Of a stretch of 36,249 bases of DNA, positions 6,724 to 13,637 are shown piece after piece. The notes under the pieces were generated by a model. It was given only the letters and a program-made list of their open reading frames with translations. It was not told the origin of the DNA and searched no databases. The translations under genes were made by a program, and so were the position numbers. The DNA is from Acidobacteriota bacterium. GTDB lineage: Bacteria; Acidobacteriota; Vicinamibacteria; Vicinamibacterales; CAVVIG01. Every line of letters begins with the position of its first letter. Position 1 is the first letter of the stretch. The stretch lies in contig JACPZW010000019.1 of NCBI GenBank assembly GCA_016195265.1, positions 1 to 36,249 on the forward strand. The letters run 5' to 3'.

Positions 6724-7419
6724 ATGATTGTCCCGCTCAAGAAGACCCGCGTCGCCGAGGCGATCGCCGATCGCATCCGCGAGCTGATTCTCGCGCGCAC
6801 GTTCACGGCCGGAGCGCCGCTGCCCGGCGAGCGCGATCTCGCCGAGCGCTTCGGCGTCAGCCGCGGGTCGGTGCGCGACGCGCTGCGCACGCTCGAGACG
6901 ATCGGGCTGATCGAGACGCGGCACGGCCAGGGCACGTATCCAAAGGAGCTCGACGTCAACCGGCTCGTCGCGCCGCTGGCGTCGGTGCTGACCTACAGCC
7001 ACGACCTGCAGGAGGAACTGCTCGACGTCCGGCGCATGTTCGAGCCGGCCGTGGCGCGCGTCGCCGCGCTGCGCGCGACCGGGGACGATCTCGCCGAACT
7101 GGAGCAGCTGATCGGCGCGCAGCGGCAGAAGCTGAAGACCGGCCGGTCCGCCATTGTCGAGGACACGGCGTTTCACGCCGTGCTGGCGCGCGCGACCGGC
7201 AATCGCGTCATCGTGCGCCTCATGGAGACGCTGAACGATCTGCTCGTCGAATCGCGGAAGCTCACGCTCAAGCAGAAGGGCCGTCCGGCGCGATCGCTCC
7301 GCGGCCACGAGTATGTCGTCGCGGCGGTGCGCGCGCACGACGGCGACGCCGCCGCCCGCGCCATGCTCAGCCACATCGATCAAATCGCCGATCTGCTCCA
7401 CCATCCCAATGCGGATTGA
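6724..7419 (+). CDS. FadR/GntR-family transcriptional regulator
   Basis: The 231-aa protein has an N-terminal winged helix (about 5-75; LPGERDLAERFGVSRGSVRDALRTLETIGLIETRHGQGTY is spread over this region) and a C-terminal all-helical FCD ligand domain with the usual metal-binding histidines (DTAFHAVLARATGN, HEYVVAAVRAHDGDAA, MLSHIDQI). FCD regulators typically sense small organic acids. A GTG at 6625 would add 33 residues, but that start lies in the operator palindrome and the added part is unlike the family, so I chose ATG 6724, which begins MIVPLKKTRVAEAIADRIR. It has no clear Shine-Dalgarno. Position between the oxidoreductase operon and the oxlT group suggests it is their local regulator. 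Its last codons and TGA stop lie in repeat copy 3. Confidence 0.88.
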   Translation: MIVPLKKTRVAEAIADRIRELILARTFTAGAPLPGERDLAERFGVSRGSVRDALRTLETIGLIETRHGQGTYPKELDVNRLVAPLASVLTYSHDLQEELLDVRRMFEPAVARVAALRATGDDLAELEQLIGAQRQKLKTGRSAIVEDTAFHAVLARATGNRVIVRLMETLNDLLVESRKLTLKQKGRPARSLRGHEYVVAAVRAHDGDAAARAMLSHIDQIADLLHHPNAD

Positions 7420-7494
7420 GGAGTGCGGAATGCGGATTGCCGTGATCACCAATCACTTTCTCACTCCGCAATCCGCATTCCTCAATCCGCAATG
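7408..7494. repeat. Dispersed GCGGATT-type palindromic repeat, copy 3, bridging two genes
   Basis: Inverted repeat beginning AATGCGGATTGAGGAGTG and ending with the complement CCTCAATCCGCAATG. The left arm supplies the last residues (Asn-Ala-Asp) and TGA stop of the FadR-like gene; the right arm supplies the ATG of the next gene. Same family as copies at 1536 and 6530. Confidence 0.85.
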
Positions 7495-8306
7495 ACGGAC
7501 GTTGTCCAGTCAGTGATCGAGCAGATCGATCGCTTGCGCGAACGCGGTCAGCGTCTCGCTGCGAGCCGATCAGTCGAGGCCGTCCGGCTGTGGCAGCAGG
7601 ACTGCGCCGCGCTCGTCAACCAGCTGTCGGGCGGGAGCAAGGCGCACTGGCTCTCGCGCGCGTTCAGTCAGGCGTTTCTCGTCCGCGCGACCGGTGGCGA
7701 CGTCGTCGTCGAGGCGGCATCCGCGGAGATCGTCGAGCGGCTGCTGGACGTCCTGTCGCAGGCGCGCACGTCCGTCGCGCAAATCACGGATGCGGCTGCC
7801 GCGTCCGCCGCCACGCCGCGCGCGCCGCGGTTCGAGTTCGTGCACAACGCCGAGCTGCGTCCCGTCCTCGAGCGTGCGCTCACCGACGGCCGCGCCGCGC
7901 TCGACGCCGGCGACGCGCGGCTGGCGCTGATCCTTCTGTCGAGTGTGCTCGAAGCGATCATTACGGACGCTTTGGAGCACTCTTTCACCAGCCTCCAGCC
8001 GCCAGCCCCCAGCCACCTTTCATTCGCCAGCCACCAGTCACCAGTCACCAGCCACTCTTCACTCGCCAGCCCCCAGCCACCACGAGGATCTCAGAGTGGT
8101 CTTTCGACGAACGCATCGCCGAAGCCGAACGCGCCGGTCTGATTCGCGGCGGGTGCGCCCGGCTGCCGGCCGTCGCGCGCCGCTATCGCGATCTCGCGGA
8201 GGCTCTTCCATTCAGCGGGCCCGAGCCGGCCGTCAGTGACCGCGACGCGCGCGTCACCGGGCAGGTTCTTAACATCGTCATGCGAGATTTGGACCCCGGC
8301 CGGTAG
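7492..8306 (+). pseudogene. Hypothetical protein broken by a CCAGCCACC-type repeat insertion
   Basis: The frame from ATG 7492 runs through a plausible helical protein (DARLALILLSSVLEAIITDALEHS), enters a low-complexity stretch at about 7986-8083, and stops at 8142. The natural continuation, EWSFDERIAEAERAGLIRGG and ARLPAVARRYRDLAE..., is in another frame and ends at 8306. The pattern 'LEAxxxDAL ... IxEAxxxGLI ... RYRDL' is like small helical families that end in an R-NL-HP motif, so the two halves belong together. The insertion length is 3n+2, shifting the frame. The ATG lies in the right arm of repeat copy 3, so the true original start may have been elsewhere. Function unknown; gene probably dead unless the frames are rejoined. 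Confidence 0.7.
7986..8083. repeat. CCAGCCACCAGTCACC low-complexity repeat inside a gene
   Basis: Tandem degenerate units of about 7 bases (CCAGCCA, CCAGTCA, CCAGCCC) interrupt the gene at 7492-8306 and shift its frame. The same unit, in the opposite orientation, occurs in frame inside the FAD dehydrogenase at 25588-25655. Confidence 0.8.
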
Positions 8307-8354
8307 ACCTGCGCTAAGCTAGCGACCGCATCAGAACGAGGAGGCGGCCCAACG

Positions 8355-9638
8355 ATGTCAAACACCGGACCATCCACCGACGGCGTGATGCCAGTCAACC
8401 GCTGGCTTCAGCTCGTCGCAGGCGTCATCTGCATGGTGATGATCGCGAACCTGCAGTACGGGTGGACGTACTTCGTCGACCCGATCAACGCGAAGTTCCA
8501 CTGGAGCCGCACGGAGATCCAGGTCGCGTTCACGATCTTCGTCGCCACGGAAACATGGCTGGTGCCGGTCGAGGGCTGGTTCGTCGACCGCTTCGGCCCG
8601 CGCGTCGTCGTGATGTTCGGCGGCGCCGTCGTCGCGCTGGCGTGGTCCATGAATTCGTTTGCGAGCACGCTGCCGATGCTCTACGTCGCCGCGGCGGTGT
8701 CGGGCGTCGGCGCCGGCGCCGTGTACGGGACCTGCGTCGGCAACGCGCTCAAGTGGTTCGCCGACCGGCGCGGTCTCGCGGCGGGCCTGACGGCGGCGGG
8801 CTTCGGCGCGGGCGCCGCGGCGACCGTCTATCCGATCATCCACGTGATCAACACCTACGGCTACGACAAGGCGTTTCTCTGGTTCGGCCTCGGACAGGGC
8901 GTGGTCATTCTCGTGCTGTCACAGTTCCTGAAGGCGCCGAAGCCGGGCGAGGCGCCGAAGGCCGCGCGCAAGCTCAGCCAGAGCGCGCGCGACTTCAAGC
9001 CGATGGAGATGATCAAGACGCCCGCGTTCTGGATCCTCTACGTGATGTTTGTGCTGGTCGCGTCGAGCGGCCTCGTCGTCACGGCGCAGGTGGCGCCCAT
9101 CGCGCGCGACTACAAGATCGCCGGGCTGCCGGTGAACTTCCTGTTCGTCAGCTCGACCGTGCTCGTCATGGCCGGCATCGTGGACAACATTCTGAACGGC
9201 CTGGCGCGGCCGACGTTCGGCTGGGTGTCCGATCACTTCGGCCGGGAGAACACGATGGCCGTCGTGTTCGTCGCCGGCGCGGGCGCCTACTGGGCGCTCG
9301 GCACGATCGGCAACACGCCGTGGATGTTCATCGCGACGGCCGGGATGGTCTACTTCACCTGGGGCGAGATCTACAGCCTCTTCCCGGCGCTGTGCACGGA
9401 CATGTACGGCTCGGGCTACGCGGCGACCAACGCCGGCCTCCTGTACACCGCCAAGGGTACGGCGGCGTTCCTCGTGCCGGCCGCGAGTTGGCTGCAGAGC
9501 TCCACCGGGAGCTGGCACGCCGTCTTCCTCGTCGCGACGATCGCGAATCTCGCGGTGGCTGCCACGGCGTTTTTCGTCATCAAACCGATGCGGACGGCGC
9601 ATCACGCGCGCCTCGCCGCTGTCCAGCAGCCCGCGTGA
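8355..9638 (+). CDS. oxlT: Oxalate/formate antiporter family MFS transporter (OxlT-like)
   Basis: The 427-aa protein has 12 predicted membrane helices and belongs to the OFA family of the major facilitator superfamily. It shares YGWTYFVDPI near residue 35 and the two positive residues that bind oxalate in Oxalobacter OxlT: Arg285 in NGLARPTFGWVSD (OxlT Arg272) and Lys367 in YTAKGTAAF (OxlT Lys355). GAGGAGG at 8338-8344 precedes ATG 8355. The product would exchange oxalate for formate or another carboxylate across the inner membrane. Its stop overlaps the next start as GTGA. Placement near an oxalate oxidoreductase-like operon strengthens the oxalate call; OFA members for other monocarboxylates usually lack the Lys. 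Confidence 0.88.
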   Translation: MSNTGPSTDGVMPVNRWLQLVAGVICMVMIANLQYGWTYFVDPINAKFHWSRTEIQVAFTIFVATETWLVPVEGWFVDRFGPRVVVMFGGAVVALAWSMNSFASTLPMLYVAAAVSGVGAGAVYGTCVGNALKWFADRRGLAAGLTAAGFGAGAAATVYPIIHVINTYGYDKAFLWFGLGQGVVILVLSQFLKAPKPGEAPKAARKLSQSARDFKPMEMIKTPAFWILYVMFVLVASSGLVVTAQVAPIARDYKIAGLPVNFLFVSSTVLVMAGIVDNILNGLARPTFGWVSDHFGRENTMAVVFVAGAGAYWALGTIGNTPWMFIATAGMVYFTWGEIYSLFPALCTDMYGSGYAATNAGLLYTAKGTAAFLVPAASWLQSSTGSWHAVFLVATIANLAVAATAFFVIKPMRTAHHARLAAVQQPA

Positions 9639-10432
9639 CGCCGCTCGCCGCGGAGTTGCTGGCCGCGTATGCGGACCGCCGTCTCGTCACGCCGCCGTCC
9701 GCGCGTGACGCGGCGTTCGATCTCGCTGCGGCATACGCCGTTGAAGCAGAGATCGCGCAAGTGAGGCGCGACAGCGGGCATCAGACCGTCGGTTGGAAAG
9801 TCGGCAGCGCGAATCCCGACAATTGGGCGGCGCTCAAGCTCGACACCGTCACGTGGGCGCACCTGTACGACGATACGGTACGGTACGCCGACTGGAACGA
9901 CGCGACGCTTTCCATCGCGTCGATGCTGTCCCCGAAGATTGAACCCGAGATCGTCTTCAAGCTCGCGCGGCCGCCGGCGTCCGGCGATGCCGTGGCCGTC
10001 CTCAAAGCGACCGAGTGGATCGCGCTCGGCTTCGAGATCATCGACTGCGTGTTTCCCGGCTGGAAGGCGCAGCCCGCCGACTTCGTCGCCGCGCGCGGCG
10101 TGCACGCGGCGCTCGTCATCGGCGAGCCGGTCTACGTCGAGCCGGACGAGATCGCGAAGCGCGCGGGCGAGCTCGCGGACTTCAGCGTGCGCCTGCTGAA
10201 GAACAACGAGCTGGTGGCCGAGGGCGTGGGCGCGTCCGTGTTCAAGAGCCCGGCGCTGTGCGTGGGCGAACTGGCGGCGGCGATGAAGCGCCGCGGCGGC
10301 GAGACGCTGCAGGCCGGCGACGTGATCACGACCGGCTCGTTGACGACCGCGATGCCGATCGCGCCCGGCGACACGTGGATCGCGTCGCTCTCCGGGATCC
10401 CTCCGTCCGCGCTGACTCTACGGGTCAAGTAG
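9635..10432 (+). CDS. 2-oxo acid hydratase/decarboxylase-like protein (fumarylacetoacetase fold)
   Basis: The 265-aa protein resembles 2-oxopent-4-enoate hydratase and 4-oxalocrotonate decarboxylase (MhpD/DmpH group). TVGWKVGSANPDNW is the N-terminal signature; SPKIEPEIVFKL gives the E-x-E metal ligands and GFEIIDCVFPG the following Asp region; VGELAAAMKRRGGETLQAGDVITTGSLTTAMPIAPGD spans the typical C-terminus. GTG at 9635 overlaps the transporter stop (GTGA), so it is coupled to oxlT. This suggests the transported compound or a C2/C4 2-oxo dicarboxylate is its substrate, but no aromatic meta-cleavage genes are nearby, so the usual catabolic role is doubtful. A non-catabolic 2-oxo acid enzyme (for example oxaloacetate decarboxylase or tautomerase-like) is possible. 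Confidence 0.85.
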   Translation: MTPLAAELLAAYADRRLVTPPSARDAAFDLAAAYAVEAEIAQVRRDSGHQTVGWKVGSANPDNWAALKLDTVTWAHLYDDTVRYADWNDATLSIASMLSPKIEPEIVFKLARPPASGDAVAVLKATEWIALGFEIIDCVFPGWKAQPADFVAARGVHAALVIGEPVYVEPDEIAKRAGELADFSVRLLKNNELVAEGVGASVFKSPALCVGELAAAMKRRGGETLQAGDVITTGSLTTAMPIAPGDTWIASLSGIPPSALTLRVK

Positions 10433-10438
10433 CTCTCC

Positions 10439-10740
10439 GAGGATGAACCACGGATGACACTGAGGACACTGAGGGAAGTAGCCACAGAGGCACGGAGACA
10501 CAGAGAAGAAACGAAAACGCAGAGACGGCGGAGTCCGCAGAGCGCGCTGACAGGATTCGGCGGGGCGCCGCGAAGCGGCGTCTCAGGCGTCACGACCCCG
10601 CGGCCGAGCAAGGCTTGTGATTCGTCGACGGCTTGCTCGACCGCGGGGTCGGGACGCCTGGGAGCGGCCTGCTCCGCAGGCCGACCCGCCGAATCGCCTT
10701 GCGCGCCTCCGTGTCTCGGTGATCTCTGTGGCCCATCCTC
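10439..10740. repeat. 300-bp composite palindrome with a cloverleaf core (copy A)
   Basis: This fills the 383-base gap between genes. Ends: GAGGATG (10439-10445) with CATCCTC (10734-10740), and GCCACAGAG (10481-10489) with CTCTGTGGC (10724-10732). Core outer stem: 11 perfect pairs, 10554-10564 with 10685-10695 (GATTCGGCGGG). Inside are three arms: CGCCGC-GAA-GCGGCG (10566-10580); a long arm 10584-10660 with 8+10+8 pairs; and CGGCCTGC-TCC-GCAGGCCG (10665-10683). The second copy is at 29673-29976. No coding potential of its own is convincing. Confidence 0.85.
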
Positions 10741-10815
10741 TTCGTTCTTCTTCGTGAGCTTCGTGTCTTCGTGGGCCGCCTTTCATCGCAGCGTCACTTC
10801 CGGTATTGTGTGGAC

Positions 10816-11976
10816 GTGAAGAGCGGACGGCATTTTCTCCAGATTCCAGGACCCACCAATGTTCCCGATCGGGTGTTGCGCGCGATCGCGCAGCCGACGA
10901 TCGATCATCGCGGGCCGGCGTTTGCCGCGCTGGGGCGTGACGTCCTCGATGGCCTGAAGCGCGTCTTCCAGACCAGCGGCGCCGTCGTCATCTATCCCTC
11001 GTCCGGCACCGGCGGGTGGGAAGCGGCGCTGGTCAATACGCTGTCGCCTGGCGACACCGTGCTCATGGCCGAGACCGGGCATTTCGCGGCGCTGTGGCGC
11101 GACGTGGCCGTGCGGCTTGGACTGCGCGTGGAGTTCCTGCCGGGAGACTGGCGCCATGGTGTCGATCCCGAAGCGGTCGCCGAGCAGCTCGCGGCCGATC
11201 GCGATCACGCGATCAAAGCGGTCGCGATCGTCCACAACGAGACATCGACCGGCGTGACGAGTCGTGTCCCCGAAATCCGCCGGCGCATCGATGCGGCCGG
11301 ACATCCGGCGCTGCTGCTCGTCGACACGATCTCCGGGCTCGGGACCGCCGACTATCGCCACGACGAGTGGGGCGTCGACGTCGCCGTCAGCGGCTCTCAG
11401 AAAGGCCTGATGCTGCCGCCCGGCCTCGGCTTCAACGCGATCAGCGACAAGGCGATCGCGGCCTCGAAGACCGCGCGCCTGCCGCGCGCGTATTGGGACT
11501 GGGCGCCGCTGGTCAAGGACCAGACGTCCGGCGGCGCGTTCCCGTACACGCCCGCGACGAATCTGCTCTACGGTCTGCGCGAAGCGCTCGCGATGCTGCT
11601 CGAGCAGGGGCTGCCGGCCGTGTTCGCCCGACACTGCCGTCACGCGGAGGCGACGCGCCGGGCCGTGCGCGCCTGGGGCCTCGAGCTGCTGTGTCTGAAT
11701 CCTGACGAGTACAGCAGCTCGGTCACCGCGGTCCTGATGCCGGACGGCCACGATGCCGACGCCTTTCGCAAGATCGTCCTCGATCGTTTCGACATGTCCC
11801 TCGGGACGGGCCTCGGAAAGGTGAAGGGCCGGGCGTTACGCATCGGCCATCTCGGCGACTTCAACGATCTCATGCTCGCGGGAACGCTCAGCGGCGTCGA
11901 GATGGGCCTGGCGGCGTCCGGCGTTCCGTTCACTCGCGGCGGCGTGACGGCCGCGCTCGAGTACTTAGCCAAGTAG
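10816..11976 (+). CDS. Serine/alanine-glyoxylate aminotransferase family protein (class V, PLP)
   Basis: The 386-aa PLP enzyme opens with SGRHFLQIPGPTNVPDRVLRA, the hallmark of SgaA-type serine-glyoxylate aminotransferases. Pro-Ser-Ser-Gly-Thr-Gly (61-66) binds the PLP phosphate, Asp170 (LLLVDTISG) the pyridine nitrogen, and Lys196 (SGSQKGLMLPPG) forms the aldimine. It would convert glyoxylate to glycine using serine or alanine. GTG 10816 is chosen because an upstream GTG at 10771 lies in the flank of the repeat and adds unrelated residues. The TAG stop is part of the REPIN-like element that follows. In this neighbourhood it links to two-carbon (oxalate/glyoxylate) metabolism; the exact amino donor cannot be read from sequence. 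Confidence 0.9.
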   Translation: MKSGRHFLQIPGPTNVPDRVLRAIAQPTIDHRGPAFAALGRDVLDGLKRVFQTSGAVVIYPSSGTGGWEAALVNTLSPGDTVLMAETGHFAALWRDVAVRLGLRVEFLPGDWRHGVDPEAVAEQLAADRDHAIKAVAIVHNETSTGVTSRVPEIRRRIDAAGHPALLLVDTISGLGTADYRHDEWGVDVAVSGSQKGLMLPPGLGFNAISDKAIAASKTARLPRAYWDWAPLVKDQTSGGAFPYTPATNLLYGLREALAMLLEQGLPAVFARHCRHAEATRRAVRAWGLELLCLNPDEYSSSVTAVLMPDGHDADAFRKIVLDRFDMSLGTGLGKVKGRALRIGHLGDFNDLMLAGTLSGVEMGLAASGVPFTRGGVTAALEYLAK

Positions 11977-12052
11977 GCCGGGTCCTTTCGGTACGTAGGC
12001 CGGGTCCTTTGGGACCCGGCTTGACTGGCGGGTCCAGAAGGGCCCGCCCTAC
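11973..12052. repeat. REPIN-like GTAG-ended double hairpin, copy 1
   Basis: The element begins GTAGGCCGGGTCC and ends GGGCCCGCCCTAC, so both outer ends read GTAGG inward. It holds hairpins GCCGGGTC/GACCCGGC (11999-12020) and GGCGGGTCC-AGAA-GGGCCCGCC. The TAG at 11974-11976 is the aminotransferase stop. The next gene starts only 8 bases after the element, leaving no usual Shine-Dalgarno for it. Confidence 0.88.
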
Positions 12053-12060
12053 AGATCCCG

Positions 12061-13464
12061 ATGCCCAACATCTGTGAACTCAGCGCGATCGAGCTTGTGC
12101 GATTGATGCGCGCGAAGGAACTTTCGGCGCGCGAAGTCCTGTCTGCGCATCTCGCTCAGATCGCGCGCGTCAATCCGAAGGTCAATGCGATCGTCACGCT
12201 CATCGCGGATCAGGCGATGGCGCGCGCGCTGGCGGCGGACGAGGCCCTCGCGCGGGGCGCTGGTGTCGGACCACTGCACGGCCTGCCGATCGCGCACAAG
12301 GATCTGCAGCTCACCAAGGGAATCAGGACGACGTTCGGGTCACCGATCTACAAGGATTTTGTTCCGAACGAAGACTCGGTAGTCGTCGAGCGCGTCCGCG
12401 CGGCCGGCGCGATTCTCGTCGGCAAGACCAACACGCCGGAGTTCGGCGCCGGGTCGCAGACGTTCAATCCGGTCTTCGGGACGACGCTCAATCCGTACGA
12501 CACGACGAAGACGTGCGGCGGCAGCAGCGGCGGCGCCGCGGTGGCACTGGCGTGCGGGATGCTGCCGATCGCCGATGGCACCGACATGGGCGGCTCGCTC
12601 CGCAACCCCGCGAGCTTCTGCAACATCGTCGGGATGCGGCCGTCGCCAGGGCGGGTGCCGGGCTGGCCCGCGCGGGTGGGCTGGTCAACGCTCAGCGTCG
12701 ACGGACCGATGGGACGCAGCGTCGCCGACGTGGCGCTGCTGCTCAGCACGATCGCCGGGCCGGACCGCCGGTCGCCGATTGCGCTCGCCGATCCCGGGTA
12801 CACCTTCGCGGCGCGGCTCGGCCGCGACTTCAAAGGGACGCGCGTCGCGTGGTGGCAGGATCTCGGATTGCCGGTCGACACGCGCGTCCGCGCCGTCGTC
12901 AATGCGCAGCGCCGTGTGTTCGAGACGCTGGGCTGCACGGTCGATGACGCGCAGCCGGATTTCCGTAGCGCCGACGATGTGTTCAAGACGCTGCGCGCGC
13001 TGGCGTTCGTTACCGCTTATGCCGACCTCGCCAAGGATCATCGGGCGCAGATGAAGGACACGATTCTCTGGGAGCTCGATCGCGGCGCGCGCGTGACGGC
13101 CGCGGACATCGGACGCGCCGAGCTGAAACGTACGGAGATCTATCACCGGCTCCGGCAGTTCATGGACCGCTACGAGTTCTTCGTGCTGCCGACGGTCCAG
13201 GTGCCGCCGTTCGACGTCACGCAGCCTTACCCGACTGAGATCGACGGCGTTGCCATGGAGACGTACATCGACTGGATGAAGTCCTGCTACTACATTTCGA
13301 TTACGGGCCATCCCGCGATCTCCGTGCCCGCCGGATTCACGAGCGATGGATTACCGGTGGGACTGCAGATCGTCGCGCGCCATCAGGACGACTGGGGGCT
13401 ATTGCAGATAGCGCACGCGTTCGAGCAGGCGAGCGGACAGCCGCGCGTCTGGCCGGATTTGTAG
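12061..13464 (+). CDS. Amidase-signature family hydrolase
   Basis: The 467-aa protein is an amidase-signature enzyme with the Lys-cisSer-Ser triad: Lys80 (PIAHKDLQLT), the GGSSGG serines (155/156) and Ser179 (DGTDMGGSLRNPASF). Family members split linear amides; the substrate is not deducible. It lacks the GatCAB-specific partners nearby, so it is not likely the tRNA amidotransferase subunit. A possible substrate in context is an amide such as oxamate or a related C2 amide, but that is speculation. ATG 12061 starts MPNICELSAIELVRLMRAKE, the usual N-terminus, though no clear Shine-Dalgarno lies before it because a repeat ends 8 bases upstream. Its TAG stop is the first TAG of the repeat block that follows. 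Confidence 0.9.
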   Translation: MPNICELSAIELVRLMRAKELSAREVLSAHLAQIARVNPKVNAIVTLIADQAMARALAADEALARGAGVGPLHGLPIAHKDLQLTKGIRTTFGSPIYKDFVPNEDSVVVERVRAAGAILVGKTNTPEFGAGSQTFNPVFGTTLNPYDTTKTCGGSSGGAAVALACGMLPIADGTDMGGSLRNPASFCNIVGMRPSPGRVPGWPARVGWSTLSVDGPMGRSVADVALLLSTIAGPDRRSPIALADPGYTFAARLGRDFKGTRVAWWQDLGLPVDTRVRAVVNAQRRVFETLGCTVDDAQPDFRSADDVFKTLRALAFVTAYADLAKDHRAQMKDTILWELDRGARVTAADIGRAELKRTEIYHRLRQFMDRYEFFVLPTVQVPPFDVTQPYPTEIDGVAMETYIDWMKSCYYISITGHPAISVPAGFTSDGLPVGLQIVARHQDDWGLLQIAHAFEQASGQPRVWPDL

Positions 13465-13637
13465 GCCGGGTCCTTCATGAGGACGTAGGCCGGGTCCTTT
13501 TGGACCCGGCTGACGCGTTGCGGAGGTAGACCGGGTCCTTTGGACCCGGCTGACGCGTTGCGGAGGTAGGCCGGGTCCTTTGGACCCGGCTGTCAGGCGG
13601 GTCCGAAAGGACCCGCCCTACAAGGCACCCGCCCTAC
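13461..13637. repeat. REPIN-like GTAG-ended element with tandem internal copies, copy 2
   Basis: The block holds several GTAG(G/A)CCGGGTCC-TTT-GGACCCGGC hairpins, two of them with an identical spacer TGACGCGTTGCGGAG, about 40 bases per unit. It ends in two CCCGCCCTAC ends. TAG at 13462-13464 ends the amidase on the + strand and the complementary end gives TAG at 13634-13636 for the CoA-transferase on the - strand. It separates two convergent genes and may also act as a bidirectional transcription barrier. Confidence 0.88.

Noticed and set aside
8462..9634. Upstream extension of the 2-oxo acid hydratase frame through the oxlT gene
   Set aside because: The extension is off-frame OxlT sequence; the GTG at 9635 overlapping the transporter stop gives the normal family length.
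10441..10819. A 121-aa open frame across the gap before the aminotransferase
   Set aside because: It reads straight through the palindromic arms of the cloverleaf repeat; a similar translation would arise from copy B, showing it comes from repeat DNA.
11973..12052. Rho-independent terminator after the aminotransferase
   Set aside because: Strong hairpins but no T-run follows; the double hairpin with GTAG ends is better explained as a REPIN-like repeat.
13461..13637. Possible CRISPR array (repeated 25-base units)
   Set aside because: Units are palindromic, spacers are identical or nearly so instead of unique, and no cas genes are near.
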